From an uncultured Allobaculum sp. (lineage in GTDB: Bacteria; Bacillota_I; Bacilli_A; Erysipelotrichales; Erysipelotrichaceae): a stretch of DNA of 29,185 nt. Position numbers and translations under genes: made by a program. The number at the start of each line of letters is the position of its first letter. Position 1 is the first letter of the stretch. The notes under the pieces were generated by a model. The model was given only the letters and a program-made list of their open reading frames with translations, did not search any database and was not told the origin of the DNA. The stretch covers positions 1 to 29,185 of the forward strand of contig CAJTVE010000042.1 of the NCBI GenBank assembly GCA_910579655.1, written 5' to 3'. Positions 7,219 through 15,617 of the stretch are shown here, piece after piece.

Positions 7219-8937
7219 TTACCAGAGACTTTCATTGGAGTAGTATTCATCCAGATCAGCAGAGAACCATCTGCCATTGAGGATGTTCTGAATAATCGTC
7301 TGCTTATCCTGGGCATCTAATGGATCAGCATCCATTCTTTCGATAATTTCAGCATTGGTTGTCGTTACATCTTCCATCTTGACAACGGCTTTGTCGTTTT
7401 CGGCATCCAGAACAAGAGTTTCTGGGCTGGAAGCTGTAAAGGGCGTCCAGTCTACACCGGCATCAGCGGATACTGGTTTTCCATCTTTCAGGAAGCTTGC
7501 CAGATACTGGTTGAAGTCTTTGGCCATATCGGTGTATCCAGCCTGACTGAAGTCATAAACGCTGGAATAGTTGTTCTGGCTTGGAGAAATCGCCGGAACA
7601 AAAATACCGTGGAAAGAGCCGTAACCTTCGATTGGATAAGCAGAATTGCGATCACCGTAGTTGATCTGAGCCAGATAAATATTGGAGGTATATTTGCCAT
7701 CCATTTTCTGAGCCGACAGCTGAGTATTGAAAATCCGATAGAAATCGCCGCCGTAGACATTGACGAATTCAACGGATTTTTCTTTATCTTTCGTCTCGTC
7801 CAGTAATGGATCGAAGCAGCCAAACATCGAGAATTCTTCGGATCCGGTCACCATCATCAATGGAACATCATTGACGAATTCGCCATCAAAGCCATCCATT
7901 GGCAGGACTATATCATCGACATACAGATGCGGGAATTTTGCCATGCGGATACCGGCATTCGGGAACAGATTGATGACACGATCGGCATCCAGGCCATACA
8001 GATAGTCTCTGACTTCGTCGGTATCTTCAAGCAGCCAGGCCGCGGCTTCTTCTTCGGTTTTGGCCTTTTTATCTTCAACAACAAGCGGAGCCATGGTATC
8101 GGCAATTTTCTGGCTGGCCTGCTCCTGGGTGGAAATCGTCATACCGCCAGAGAAAGCGATGGCTTTGCTGAACAGATTTTTAAAGGTTGGAGAAATCAGC
8201 ATGGCCATGACATCGCGGCCGCCAGCCGAGAAGCCGGATACCGTTACGTTTTCAGGGTCACCGCCAAAATTTTCGATATTGTCTTTGACCCACTGTAAAG
8301 ACTTGGCCAGATCAAGCATCGCAAAGTTGCCAGTTGGATTGTCTTCATCGATTAATGCTGGCAGGCTGTTGAAGCCCAGCAGACCTAAACGATAGTTAAC
8401 GGATACATAGACGCAGTCATCGGTTTTGACCATGTCATTGCCAGGAATTTCAAAGGAACTTCCAGTCTGGTTGTTACCGCCATGAACATAAACAAGAACC
8501 GGCAGCTTTTCTGCTTTTTCGGTTGTATACACATCAAGGTTCAACGAATCGGTTGTCCCGGTCACGATGGTTTCGCCATCTTTTGTGGTCGTCTGCATCG
8601 CAATTTCTTCCTGAGTGGAGACATCTTTCACGTCCTCCCATTTGTCGGGATCTTGCGGAGCTTTCCATCTTAAATCACCAACAGGTTCTTTTCCATAGGG
8701 GATTCCATAGTATACTTCAACACCATCCTGATCAACGCCCTGTACCTGACCATATTGAGTGTCACGCACGCTGGACTGAGCAGTTTTGGCCTCTTCTGTG
8801 GTTTCGCAGGAGACTGCAGAAGAAGCCTGGGAAGAGGTTTCACTGGAGGCTGTGCCTGAACCAGAACTGGAGCAGCCAACCATTGATAAAGCCAAAAGCG
8901 CACTGAGTGTTCCACTCAAAAATCTTTTGATTCGCAT
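7219..8937 (-). CDS. Type-B carboxylesterase, lipoprotein
   Basis: Secreted, lipid-anchored serine esterase of the carboxylesterase/cholinesterase family (572 aa). The signal peptide ends in the lipobox SMVGC (Cys22), followed by a Ser/Gly/Thr-rich linker to about residue 50. Catalytic residues readable by family alignment are Ser237 (GFSAGG, where most members have GESAGG), Glu368 (TGSEEFSMF) and His443 (GSFHGIF). The oxyanion-hole motif is HGGNN instead of the common HGGG. YGIPYGKEPVGDLRWKAPQ is the standard N-terminal block. AGAGAGGAC precedes the ATG. It is a single-gene unit. A possible CcpA (cre) site lies about 310 bases upstream. The substrate is unknown; family members hydrolyse carboxylic esters. 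Confidence 0.88.
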   Translation of the reverse strand: MRIKRFLSGTLSALLALSMVGCSSSGSGTASSETSSQASSAVSCETTEEAKTAQSSVRDTQYGQVQGVDQDGVEVYYGIPYGKEPVGDLRWKAPQDPDKWEDVKDVSTQEEIAMQTTTKDGETIVTGTTDSLNLDVYTTEKAEKLPVLVYVHGGNNQTGSSFEIPGNDMVKTDDCVYVSVNYRLGLLGFNSLPALIDEDNPTGNFAMLDLAKSLQWVKDNIENFGGDPENVTVSGFSAGGRDVMAMLISPTFKNLFSKAIAFSGGMTISTQEQASQKIADTMAPLVVEDKKAKTEEEAAAWLLEDTDEVRDYLYGLDADRVINLFPNAGIRMAKFPHLYVDDIVLPMDGFDGEFVNDVPLMMVTGSEEFSMFGCFDPLLDETKDKEKSVEFVNVYGGDFYRIFNTQLSAQKMDGKYTSNIYLAQINYGDRNSAYPIEGYGSFHGIFVPAISPSQNNYSSVYDFSQAGYTDMAKDFNQYLASFLKDGKPVSADAGVDWTPFTASSPETLVLDAENDKAVVKMEDVTTTNAEIIERMDADPLDAQDKQTIIQNILNGRWFSADLDEYYSNESLW

Positions 8938-9247
8938 TCTTTTTGTCCTCTCTTTTCATAAAAGGGAAAACTCCAGCAATTTCCTGATGTCTGCAGGATG
9001 GATGAGGGAGGGAATCACGGCGAATGTTGCCATCCATACAGACTGAACAGGAAACTGCATCCAGAGAACCGCTATCTTTTGAAGTTTTAACTTCGCGCAA
9101 TTTTAAGGTTGATTGTTTCAGCCTGCCTGCCAGGAATAAGCCGGATACAGAAAGGAAATTGAAGACAGTCTACGGATGAATAAACACTATAAAACAGCGG
9201 TATTTCCGGGAGTTTTCGATTTTTTTGATCTCTATCTCTATCATAGC

Positions 9248-9261
9248 CGAAAGCGCTTTTT
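9248..9261. promoter_or_regulatory. Candidate catabolite-response (cre) site
   Basis: CGAAAGCGCTTTTT matches the CcpA consensus TGAAAGCGCTTTCA at 11 of 14 positions and contains the palindromic core AAAGCGCTTT. It lies about 310 bp upstream of the esterase start, far for direct repression unless the leader is long. Confidence 0.3.
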
Positions 9262-9360
9262 TGAACAGAATCACTTTGCTTGGACGGCCTCAAAAAATGA
9301 GGCCGGTTGAGGAAAAACAGAGTTGGAAAATGAGGGCGTTTATAGTCTTGATCAGTCAGA

Positions 9361-9388
9361 AATAAAAAAATCTGGCATACACCAGATT
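9361..9388 (-). terminator. rsmD terminator
   Basis: On the minus strand AATCTGG and CCAGATT form a 7-bp stem (9382-9388 with 9369-9375) with a 6-base loop, followed by a run of T (TTTTTTTATTTC). It lies about 100 bases after the rsmD stop. Confidence 0.75.
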
Positions 9389-9491
9389 CAACGGAAAATT
9401 GAGTGATTCAATGTCTTTTTGATCAGCTTGATTTGGCCAAATTGGCAGCAGACAGAATGATGATTGTTTGTGGCAGATCGGAAGGGGAAGA

Positions 9492-10127
9492 TTATGCAGA
9501 GGTTTTTTCTGCAGTATTTTCACCAGAAGCGTCTTCAGGATTTCCCTGAGGAGTTTCTTTTGCCTGATCCTCGGCTTTGCGATAGAAGTGGGCAGTAGAA
9601 ATTCCCCAGGTCTTTTCGCGATATTTGACTAAGTCGCCATAGCGGTCGTTCATTTTCTTTTCTTTGCGGGTGCGGATCACAACTTCGCCATCGGGTTTGA
9701 GCAGGGTGGCATCGCCTAAAGCTTCCATGACTGGATGAAAGATTTCATCGATGGTATAGGGCGGATCCAGATAAATCAGATCGAAGGTTTCCTTGTTTCT
9801 TTTTAACTGTCTGATCGCATCAAAAACATCCTGCTCCATGACATTGGCATCTCGGCCTTCAAAATGGCAGGCCTTGAGGTTGGAACGGATGACTTTGGCC
9901 GCTTCTTTTCCTTTTTCAACCATGACCACATGCTTAGCATGCCGGCTGATCGCCTCTAAGCCCATGGATCCTGAGCCGGAAAACAGGTCCAGAAATGAAC
10001 TGCCGGGAATTTGAAACTGCCATACATTGAATAAAGCCTGACGAATTTTGTCCGTGACCGGGCGGGTATCTAAACCTTTTGGGGCATCTATGATCTTTCC
10101 GCGGGCATCACCTGAGATGATTCTCAT
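9492..10127 (-). CDS. rsmD: 16S rRNA (guanine966-N2)-methyltransferase RsmD
   Basis: SAM-dependent methyltransferase that modifies G966 of 16S rRNA on the small ribosomal subunit (211 aa). Diagnostic features are the N-terminal MRIISGDARGKIIDAPKG block, TRPVTDKIRQALFNVW (residues 21-36), SAM-binding motif I FLDLFSGSGSMG (45-56) and the catalytic DPPY motif (121-124) of N2-guanine methyltransferases. The last about 25 residues form a polar Glu/Thr/Ala-rich tail beyond the usual end. The GAGGAAAT ribosome binding site supports the ATG. In many Firmicutes coaD follows rsmD; it is absent here and the gene stands alone. Confidence 0.95.
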   Translation of the reverse strand: MRIISGDARGKIIDAPKGLDTRPVTDKIRQALFNVWQFQIPGSSFLDLFSGSGSMGLEAISRHAKHVVMVEKGKEAAKVIRSNLKACHFEGRDANVMEQDVFDAIRQLKRNKETFDLIYLDPPYTIDEIFHPVMEALGDATLLKPDGEVVIRTRKEKKMNDRYGDLVKYREKTWGISTAHFYRKAEDQAKETPQGNPEDASGENTAEKTSA

Positions 10128-10427
10128 ATCCTATTTCCTCATTTCTATCCGATGAAAAATCCTTTGATGGATCTGTTCTGATCGTACCATGAACGGGCAT
10201 AAACAGCCTGTTGAATGCGTAATTGGAATAAGAACGCAAGTGGATTGGAAGTACCATTGAAAATAAGTTGAAAGAATATTGAAAATGGTAGACTTTCTGT
10301 TAAAAATGTGAGAAAAAGGAAATGGATACTACAAAACCGCTTACATTTTTTGTAAGCTGAAAAAATCTATAGTACTTGTTTGACTCAGAAACGAGCCTGA
10401 AAACCCATGAGCTCTGGAGGTGAAGAG
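10128..10427 (+). other. Intergenic region between rsmD and unknown gene, with candidate operator
   Basis: No gene is visible. It contains a symmetrical inverted repeat (10339-10357) beside a -10-like TATAGT (10368-10373), and AT-rich sequence upstream (TTGAAA at 10279-10284 with TAAAAA at 10301-10306 is a weaker alternative promoter). Confidence 0.4.
10339..10357. promoter_or_regulatory. Inverted repeat, candidate operator
   Basis: GCTTACA and TGTAAGC are perfect inverted arms separated by five T. The element ends 10 bases before TATAGT (10368-10373), so it overlaps the -35 zone of a possible promoter for the gene at 10428. A repressor or activator site is plausible; no family can be named. 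Confidence 0.4.
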
Positions 10428-10865
10428 ATGAATACCCGTAATTTAGAGATCCACCTGGAAAACAGACTTTCTTCGCTTGCCAGTGCCTGCGTGAACCACA
10501 ATGCGGTTGATGACGGACTGATTTTTGAAATCCTGACCTCGGATAGCCTTAGCGACGAGTCCCGCCTTCATTACATCTGTCAGATTGAATATCGTCTGCC
10601 TTCCACCAGCAAAGTGAAACGGAAATCGAATGTAGATCTGAATTCTCTCTACCAGGAAGAGGAAGACGTTCGCTGTGAAAAACAGAAACGCTGGAATGAA
10701 CTCCACCAGATCGCCGTGGAACTGCGTTTAAACAAGAGTGAGCACAGAGAACAGCCCAGAGAACGCTTCTACAAAATGGTCAGCGTGCTGACTGTTGATT
10801 CCAATCAAGCTGCGGGCATGACAAACGACCTTTCAGAATTCCCCTTGAATAGTCTGCAATCCTGA
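10428..10865 (+). CDS. Hypothetical protein
   Basis: A 145-aa soluble, polar protein that I do not recognise. It is predicted mostly helical, with a charged middle (EEEDVRCEKQKRWNELHQIAVELRLNKSEHREQ, about residues 77-109). There is no signal peptide or membrane segment. TGGAGGTGA (10415-10423), seven bases before the ATG at 10428, decides this start over an in-frame ATG at 10407, which lies upstream of that ribosome site. It is a monocistronic gene with its own terminator, possibly controlled by the inverted repeat at 10339-10357. Confidence 0.72.
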   Translation: MNTRNLEIHLENRLSSLASACVNHNAVDDGLIFEILTSDSLSDESRLHYICQIEYRLPSTSKVKRKSNVDLNSLYQEEEDVRCEKQKRWNELHQIAVELRLNKSEHREQPRERFYKMVSVLTVDSNQAAGMTNDLSEFPLNSLQS

Positions 10866-10872
10866 AAAACTT

Positions 10873-10899
10873 GATCCGGCTTAACCGCCGGGTCTTTTT
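10873..10899 (+). terminator. Intrinsic terminator of the 10428 gene
   Basis: GATCCGGC (10873-10880) pairs with GCCGGGTC (10887-10894), one G-U pair, with a 6-base loop and TTTTTG directly after. It starts seven bases after the stop codon. Confidence 0.88.
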
Positions 10900-11225
10900 G
10901 TCTTGTTTGTAATGCGAAAATTGGAAGGACCAAATTTGTTTTTATTATACAGACTGGGTTGTTCTGACTCCCGTCATCTGCTTTGGTTTGTGTCCTTTTC
11001 AAAGGGGATTTTTACAAAGATTAACCTGATTTTCGCAAATTCAGTTTTGTAAAAGATTTTTTCTTCTCTCTATGCCTCAGATCGAGCGATGTGGCCGGCT
11101 TGGTATGAACAGGATCTGGAAATTCGATACAATATAGAGAACAGAACTCGATTCGATTTCGAACCAATACGCAATCGAAACAAAACGTCAAGTTACAGAA
11201 ACAGGATAAAGGAGGAGTCAAAACG
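10900..11225 (+). other. Intergenic region upstream of the alpha/beta hydrolase
   Basis: Apart from the AAAGGAGG ribosome site at 11208-11215 I see no gene and no convincing structure. TACAAT near 11129 could be a -10 hexamer, but no -35 lies at proper distance. Confidence 0.35.
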
Positions 11226-12155
11226 ATGGAACGCTATCGAAAAGTCAAATCGCCCGCAGATCAGCTCGTACTCGATGTGGTGGATGTGATCCCAAATGGA
11301 GAAGTGAAAGGCATTGTCCAGATTGTCCACGGGATGCAGGAGCATAAGGAAAGATATCTTCCGTTTATGGAATTTCTGGCGAGTCGGGGTTACGCCTGTG
11401 TAGCGGGTGATCATCGTGGTCATGGAAAATCAGTGCGCGAAGATGAAGATCTTGGCCATTTTTATGACCAGACCGGAAATGCCATTGTTGAGGATCTTGA
11501 TGCCATCAACAGTCCTTTGCGTCTTGAATATCCGCATGTCCCCTTTTTTATGATTGGACATTCTATGGGAACGCTGGTGGCCCGCAAGTATCTCAAAGAT
11601 CATGATGATGAACTGAGCGGACTGATTTTATCGGGACCGGTCTATGAAAATCCGGCTGCGGCAGCCGGACAGAAACTGATTGATGTTCTTACCCACTATA
11701 AAGGGGAAAAATACGTCTCCAAACATGTCGCGAAACTGGTTGATGGCTCTTTTGACAAGAAAGTCAAAGGAACCGGAAAGAATCGCTGGTTATCCGCCAA
11801 TGAAGAAAACATCAAGGCATTTGATGCGGACCCGCTCTGCGGAAAACCATTTACTCTCAATGGGTATCGCAACCTGATGATTCTGGTCCAGGATACCTAC
11901 AGTAAAGATGGCTGGCATGTCCACAATTCTGGATTACCAATTCTGTTTGCGGGAGGTGAGCAGGATCCGGTCATCGGCAGTCCGGATGAATTTGTCAAGA
12001 TGCAGGAATTCCTTAAAGAGCGCGGCTACCAGAATGTCCATGGCAAGCTTTATAAAGATATGCGTCATGAAATTCTCAATGAAGTCAACCGTCAGATGGT
12101 CTACGAAGATTTCCTGAACTTTTTCAATGAACATAACCCGAAAACCAGACACTAA
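11226..12155 (+). CDS. Alpha/beta hydrolase, monoacylglycerol lipase / lysophospholipase type
   Basis: Cytoplasmic serine hydrolase (309 aa) of the Hydrolase_4 type, which includes monoacylglycerol lipases and lysophospholipases. The oxyanion motif is IVHGMQEHKERY (about residues 33-44). The nucleophile elbow GHSMG has Ser113, and the triad is completed by Asp247 (GGEQDPVIG) and His281 (MRHEILNE). The DHRGHGKS block is typical of the family. There is no signal peptide. AAAGGAGG before the ATG supports the start. Acyl-glycerol or lysolipid turnover is the likely role. Substrate is inference from family. Confidence 0.87.
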   Translation: MERYRKVKSPADQLVLDVVDVIPNGEVKGIVQIVHGMQEHKERYLPFMEFLASRGYACVAGDHRGHGKSVREDEDLGHFYDQTGNAIVEDLDAINSPLRLEYPHVPFFMIGHSMGTLVARKYLKDHDDELSGLILSGPVYENPAAAAGQKLIDVLTHYKGEKYVSKHVAKLVDGSFDKKVKGTGKNRWLSANEENIKAFDADPLCGKPFTLNGYRNLMILVQDTYSKDGWHVHNSGLPILFAGGEQDPVIGSPDEFVKMQEFLKERGYQNVHGKLYKDMRHEILNEVNRQMVYEDFLNFFNEHNPKTRH

Positions 12156-12530
12156 AGCGCGATGGAGGCGAAAGGGAAGCACCGGATCGGCTGGTTTCTA
12201 CCTGGCAAGGAACAAGATGAGAAAGTCACGTTGATCTGCGCTCACCATTCCTATTGCAGCAAGATGGCAGAAGCTTCTGGCCGATCTTCTGAATTTTAGA
12301 GATGTCAGCTGGCCTCTCGTTTTTGAAGCCTGATTTTTGAAAAAATCAAACGTTTATCGAAAAGTTGATTGAAGCCAGGTCGTTCAGTTCGGATCTTTTT
12401 CGATCGATTGTAAGATAAAAACAAATGTATTTACGGCGTAGTGAGCACAGATGGAACCAGATCTTGATTCAAGCTCCCGTCAATAGAATTTTCAGAATCA
12501 AAGCCGGAAGAATGGTTTTGTAGAAAGCGA
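12156..12530 (+). other. Intergenic region between the hydrolase and proC
   Basis: No gene is visible in 375 bases. A 12-bp palindrome CAGAAGCTTCTG lies at 12268-12279. A short stem TGATTTT/AAAATCA (12331-12348) has no T-run after it. No clear terminator or proC promoter was found. Confidence 0.35.
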
Positions 12531-13319
12531 ATGAGAACGATGATCAATGTAGGATTTATTGGATTTGGAAAGATGGCGATGGCCATTGTCCAGGGCTGGA
12601 AAAAGACCGGACTGCTCAATCAGAAGCTTTGCTGCTTCGCTTATGCGCCGACATGGCCGAAGCTGGAAGCAAACTGTGCGTCTTTGGATTCCACCCCATG
12701 CAAAACCCCGCAGGAACTCTGCCAGAAGAGCGATGTGGTGATTCTGGCCTGCAAACCCTATCAGGTAGATGGTGTGCTTGACCAGACTGTCTTTGATCTG
12801 GCAGGGAAACTGGTTGTCTGTGTGGCCGCAGGAATTAACTTTGAAAAACTGGATGAAAAACTGCCAGATATCCATCATGTCTCGATCATGCCCAATACGG
12901 CCATGGCAGCCGCAGCGGGGATTGTGATTGAAGAGCAGAACAATTCCATGGATGAAAAAGATCGTGAACTTTTTAAAACTCTGTTCAGTCCACTGGCTTT
13001 AATTGAGCCGATTGCTTCTAAAGATTTCTCCATTGCAGGAACGATTGCCGGCTGCTCGCCTGCATTTCTGGGCCTCTATGCGGAAGCTTTGGCGGATGCG
13101 GGCGTGAAATATGGATTAAGCCGTCCGGTTGCGGCAAGACTGGCAGCCAGAGCTGTTTATGGTGCGGGCGCCATGTTGATTGAAGAAGGCAAGGAGCCTT
13201 CTGTCTTCAAAAATGAAATCTGCTCACCTGGTGGAACCACGATCAAAGGCGTTGTGACGCTGGAAAAAGATGGCTTCAGAACAGCTGTGATTGAAGCCAT
13301 TGAAGCCATTGAAGGTTAG
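12531..13319 (+). CDS. proC: Pyrroline-5-carboxylate reductase
   Basis: Last enzyme of proline synthesis, reducing pyrroline-5-carboxylate to proline with NAD(P)H in the cytoplasm. At 262 aa it is of normal length. The Rossmann motif VGFIGFGKMAMA lies at about residues 7-18. SIMPNTAMAAAAG is the conserved central block. The C-terminal signature ICSPGGTTIKGVVTLEKDGFR binds substrate in this family. The start is uncertain: neither ATG 12531 nor ATG 12540 (MINVGF, the more family-like N-terminus) has a good ribosome site. No other proline genes are adjacent. Confidence 0.94.
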   Translation: MRTMINVGFIGFGKMAMAIVQGWKKTGLLNQKLCCFAYAPTWPKLEANCASLDSTPCKTPQELCQKSDVVILACKPYQVDGVLDQTVFDLAGKLVVCVAAGINFEKLDEKLPDIHHVSIMPNTAMAAAAGIVIEEQNNSMDEKDRELFKTLFSPLALIEPIASKDFSIAGTIAGCSPAFLGLYAEALADAGVKYGLSRPVAARLAARAVYGAGAMLIEEGKEPSVFKNEICSPGGTTIKGVVTLEKDGFRTAVIEAIEAIEG

Positions 13320-13401
13320 ACTCGAGCCGGTCTCAAGCGGTGAAGGGCAACGTTCAAACGCACAAACTGCCCAGGCTGGATGGCCTCCATTAACAATCTG
13401 A

Positions 13402-13463
13402 AAAACAAAATGGATTTTCCTGACTCTGCATCAGCAGCATGGCGGGAAAATCCATTTTGTTTT
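13402..13463. terminator. 19-bp perfect inverted repeat, bidirectional terminator
   Basis: Arms 13402-13420 and 13445-13463 are perfectly complementary over 19 bp with a 24-base loop. The outer stem is A on one side and T on the other (AAAACAAAA / TTTTGTTTT), so each strand ends in a T-rich run. It lies between convergent proC and the 13586 gene. Confidence 0.75.
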
Positions 13464-13564
13464 CCATTTCTGGCTGTTTCCGGCAGCTTCCTGCGTTGAC
13501 CGAATAGAAGAATGCGGTCTTGATTTTCAGCCCGATAGTTTCTGAAAGCAGGGAGGACGAATTC

Positions 13565-13586
13565 TAATGCCTAATGCCTAATGGCC
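13565..13586. repeat. Three short tandem repeats at a stop codon
   Basis: TAATGCC, TAATGCC and TAATGGCC follow one another and run into the stop codon of the minus-strand gene (13586-13588). Likely slippage; a change here could move the stop. Confidence 0.55.
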
Positions 13587-14488
13587 TAATAGTGAAGATC
13601 GATCAGTTCGACGCTGTCGTAGGCAGGCAGGGCTATGGATGGCGCATAGACAAAAGTCTTGGCAGAAGAACTGATCGCATTGTAATCATAGATCCCGCCA
13701 TAGACCACCTGGCCGTCTTTTTTATAGACAACATTGACCTTGCCATCGATGTAGTCCACACCGGGCTGCGGAGTGACCTGAAAGGAGATAACGCCGCTTT
13801 GTTCAGGAACACCATCGGTCAGTAAAGTCAGCGTATTGTATTTTTCCGGATATTCGTGACGATAGGCTTTCAGAAGCGTTTCATGGTCAGCAGATTCTGG
13901 ATTGTTGAGCAGGAAGGCGTAATCATCCAGCCTGTTCCACGCATCGTCATCCCGGTCCAGGGAGATGCTGACTTCACTGATATCATCCAGAACTTCAAAA
14001 TCAGGAAAAACAGTGGTGATCCAGATCTGCGGGCAGTCAAAACCAATAGCCGAAACGTATTCACTCTGGATGTCCGAGTCAATCTGGCTTTCAACTTCCA
14101 GCTCAATCCAGGTACTGTATTCTTTGCCCAGTTCTGTCGGTTTGGTAATAGAGACGGTTGCCAGCAAGTTGTCATCAACCATGGAAAGCGGAAGAAGTTC
14201 ATATTCAAGGGCCTGATCGCTTTCAGCGACTGCTACCGTTTCAGAATAGCCAACATAGCTGTCTTGTCTGGCAATCGAATAGATACTGCTGCCCATAGAG
14301 AGCACGCAAGCCAGGGCGGCCGCCAGTAAAACGGGCGCCGGCCGGAAGTAAGTCTGGTATTTTCTGGAAGAAGCCAAACGTGGATTTGTCTCTGTCGTCT
14401 GAAAAGCGTTCTGCTTTGTTTGCTCATGTTGAGAAGCTGTTTTCTTTTGCGGTGGTTTGGGGATCTGGAATTGTCTGTTTGTTTTCAT
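13586..14488 (-). CDS. Hypothetical single-pass membrane protein
   Basis: A 300-aa protein that I do not recognise. Residues 1-48 are polar and Gln/Lys/Thr-rich (cytosolic). One hydrophobic helix spans about residues 51-72 (VLLAAALACVLSMGSSIYSIA). The remaining about 225 residues are predicted extracellular, acidic and rich in beta-type sequence, with several paired hydrophobic strands. The positive-inside rule gives N-in, C-out. The ribosome site is weak (AAAAAGAA), so the start is uncertain. Divergent from the membrane protein at 14750; a shared function is possible but unproven. Confidence 0.7.
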   Translation of the reverse strand: MKTNRQFQIPKPPQKKTASQHEQTKQNAFQTTETNPRLASSRKYQTYFRPAPVLLAAALACVLSMGSSIYSIARQDSYVGYSETVAVAESDQALEYELLPLSMVDDNLLATVSITKPTELGKEYSTWIELEVESQIDSDIQSEYVSAIGFDCPQIWITTVFPDFEVLDDISEVSISLDRDDDAWNRLDDYAFLLNNPESADHETLLKAYRHEYPEKYNTLTLLTDGVPEQSGVISFQVTPQPGVDYIDGKVNVVYKKDGQVVYGGIYDYNAISSSAKTFVYAPSIALPAYDSVELIDLHY

Positions 14489-14642
14489 ACATATTCTTTT
14501 TCAAAAGCGGACTTTTGATTGTCCTTTCTGCTTGCGGCGGACGATTTCTCCTTCTTATACGGCTGTTTTTCAGCCTGGAAAAGACAAAGGAATCGATAAG
14601 GAGATCCAGGGCAGTTATGAAGTCCGTCGCTAATCTGCTAAG

Positions 14643-14673
14643 ATTATAGCAAATCTGTTTTTTCATCTGTCTT
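14643..14673 (-). promoter_or_regulatory. Candidate promoter of 13586-14488 gene
   Basis: On the minus strand AAGACA (14668-14673), 19-bp spacer, TATAAT (14643-14648). The -10 is perfect, the spacer is long, and the leader would be about 150 bases. Confidence 0.35.
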
Positions 14674-14749
14674 ACCTTCAAAAATGTACTGGAAGCTGTA
14701 AGAAAAGATGAAATGTCATCATTGATCGAAAGAGAGGGAAACAATCTCT

Positions 14750-15496
14750 ATGTCTCGACGAAAACAGAATCCGTTTAACTTTCAATACCCTTACCAGATG
14801 GGCCGGATCAAGGCGGCTTTATATCTGTGCGCCTTTGTGATCACCGGCTGTTTTTCCTTTCTTTTTCTGGTTGCAGCCGAAAATGCGTTTGCGACGATGT
14901 GCGGGGTGGCCGGCATTGTGTTCAGCCTGTATGGCCTGATCAAAATGATTCTGACTTTTCCTGATCGCTCCAGACAGCGTGCTTCAAAGTCACCTTTTCT
15001 GTATCCAGAGATCAAAAAGGAAGAGCAGACAGAAAAAGAAACCAGACTGCCTTCTTTGCCAAAGAAGAAAACAGCTCCGGAATACCAGGCCCTGCTCAAC
15101 CGGCTGGAAAATAACCTGGAAGGCGTGCAAAGCCGCAGCATTGCCGTCTCTACATTGATTGACGAGTATTTTGAAGGATCTGTCATCTCTTCCAGCCGCT
15201 ATAAAGACGTCATGAAAAGTGCCGTTGATGTGCTGGAAACCAACTATAAAAATGCCTGTCAGGCTGTTGAACTGTTTGGAGCCAGCGCCCCAACGAAAGC
15301 CAGAATCCAGATTTTGCAGAACTATGTGGATGATTCCGAAGATGTCGTCAGCAGTTTTGACGTAGTTGTCAATGAGTTAGTCCGCCTCAAACAGTCCAGT
15401 ACGATTGAAAAAGGCGATCTGCTCGATCAAAGTCTCGACGAACTGGCAGGAACAACCGCTTATTACGCTCATAAGAAAAACAACCCCGGCCAATAG
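14750..15496 (+). CDS. Hypothetical membrane protein with helical cytosolic domain (XpaC-like?)
   Basis: A 248-aa protein with two adjacent membrane helices (about residues 20-42 and 46-68), a charged linker (KKEEQTEKETRLPSLPKKK) and a C-terminal helical domain (about 110-235) with regular hydrophobic spacing. The layout of two N-terminal helices plus a helical domain recalls the XpaC (5-bromo-4-chloroindolyl phosphate hydrolysis) family of Firmicutes, but the sequence resemblance is weak and I give no gene name. GAGAGG (14732-14737) is 12 bases before the ATG. Monocistronic. Confidence 0.72.
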   Translation: MSRRKQNPFNFQYPYQMGRIKAALYLCAFVITGCFSFLFLVAAENAFATMCGVAGIVFSLYGLIKMILTFPDRSRQRASKSPFLYPEIKKEEQTEKETRLPSLPKKKTAPEYQALLNRLENNLEGVQSRSIAVSTLIDEYFEGSVISSSRYKDVMKSAVDVLETNYKNACQAVELFGASAPTKARIQILQNYVDDSEDVVSSFDVVVNELVRLKQSSTIEKGDLLDQSLDELAGTTAYYAHKKNNPGQ

Positions 15497-15617
15497 CCGG
15501 AAAGCTGAGTCTGCACGAATATGGCCAGGGCAGATTTTCAGAAGTTTTCTCTTGGTGTTTTGGACAGACTTGCAAACACAGGATTCCTCTTTGGCTTTTT
15601 GAACATCGTAAACCTGC

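Larger units (their letters stand above)
8938..9491 (-). other. Gene-less region between rsmD and the esterase
   Basis: No gene is visible in 554 bases. It holds the palindrome GAAGTTTTAACTTC near 9079, a cre-like site (9248-9261), a 7-bp inverted repeat CGGCCTC/GAGGCCG (9285-9305, no T-run) and the rsmD terminator (9361-9388). The esterase leader must lie here, but I could not assign a promoter. Confidence 0.5.

Noticed and set aside
9285..9305. CGGCCTC-N7-GAGGCCG inverted repeat
   Set aside because: Considered as a terminator, but no T-run follows on either strand; kept only as a note in the region description.
14424..14744. 106-codon minus-strand frame overlapping the 13586 gene start
   Set aside because: Random-looking sequence that overlaps the better-supported membrane protein and the candidate promoter.
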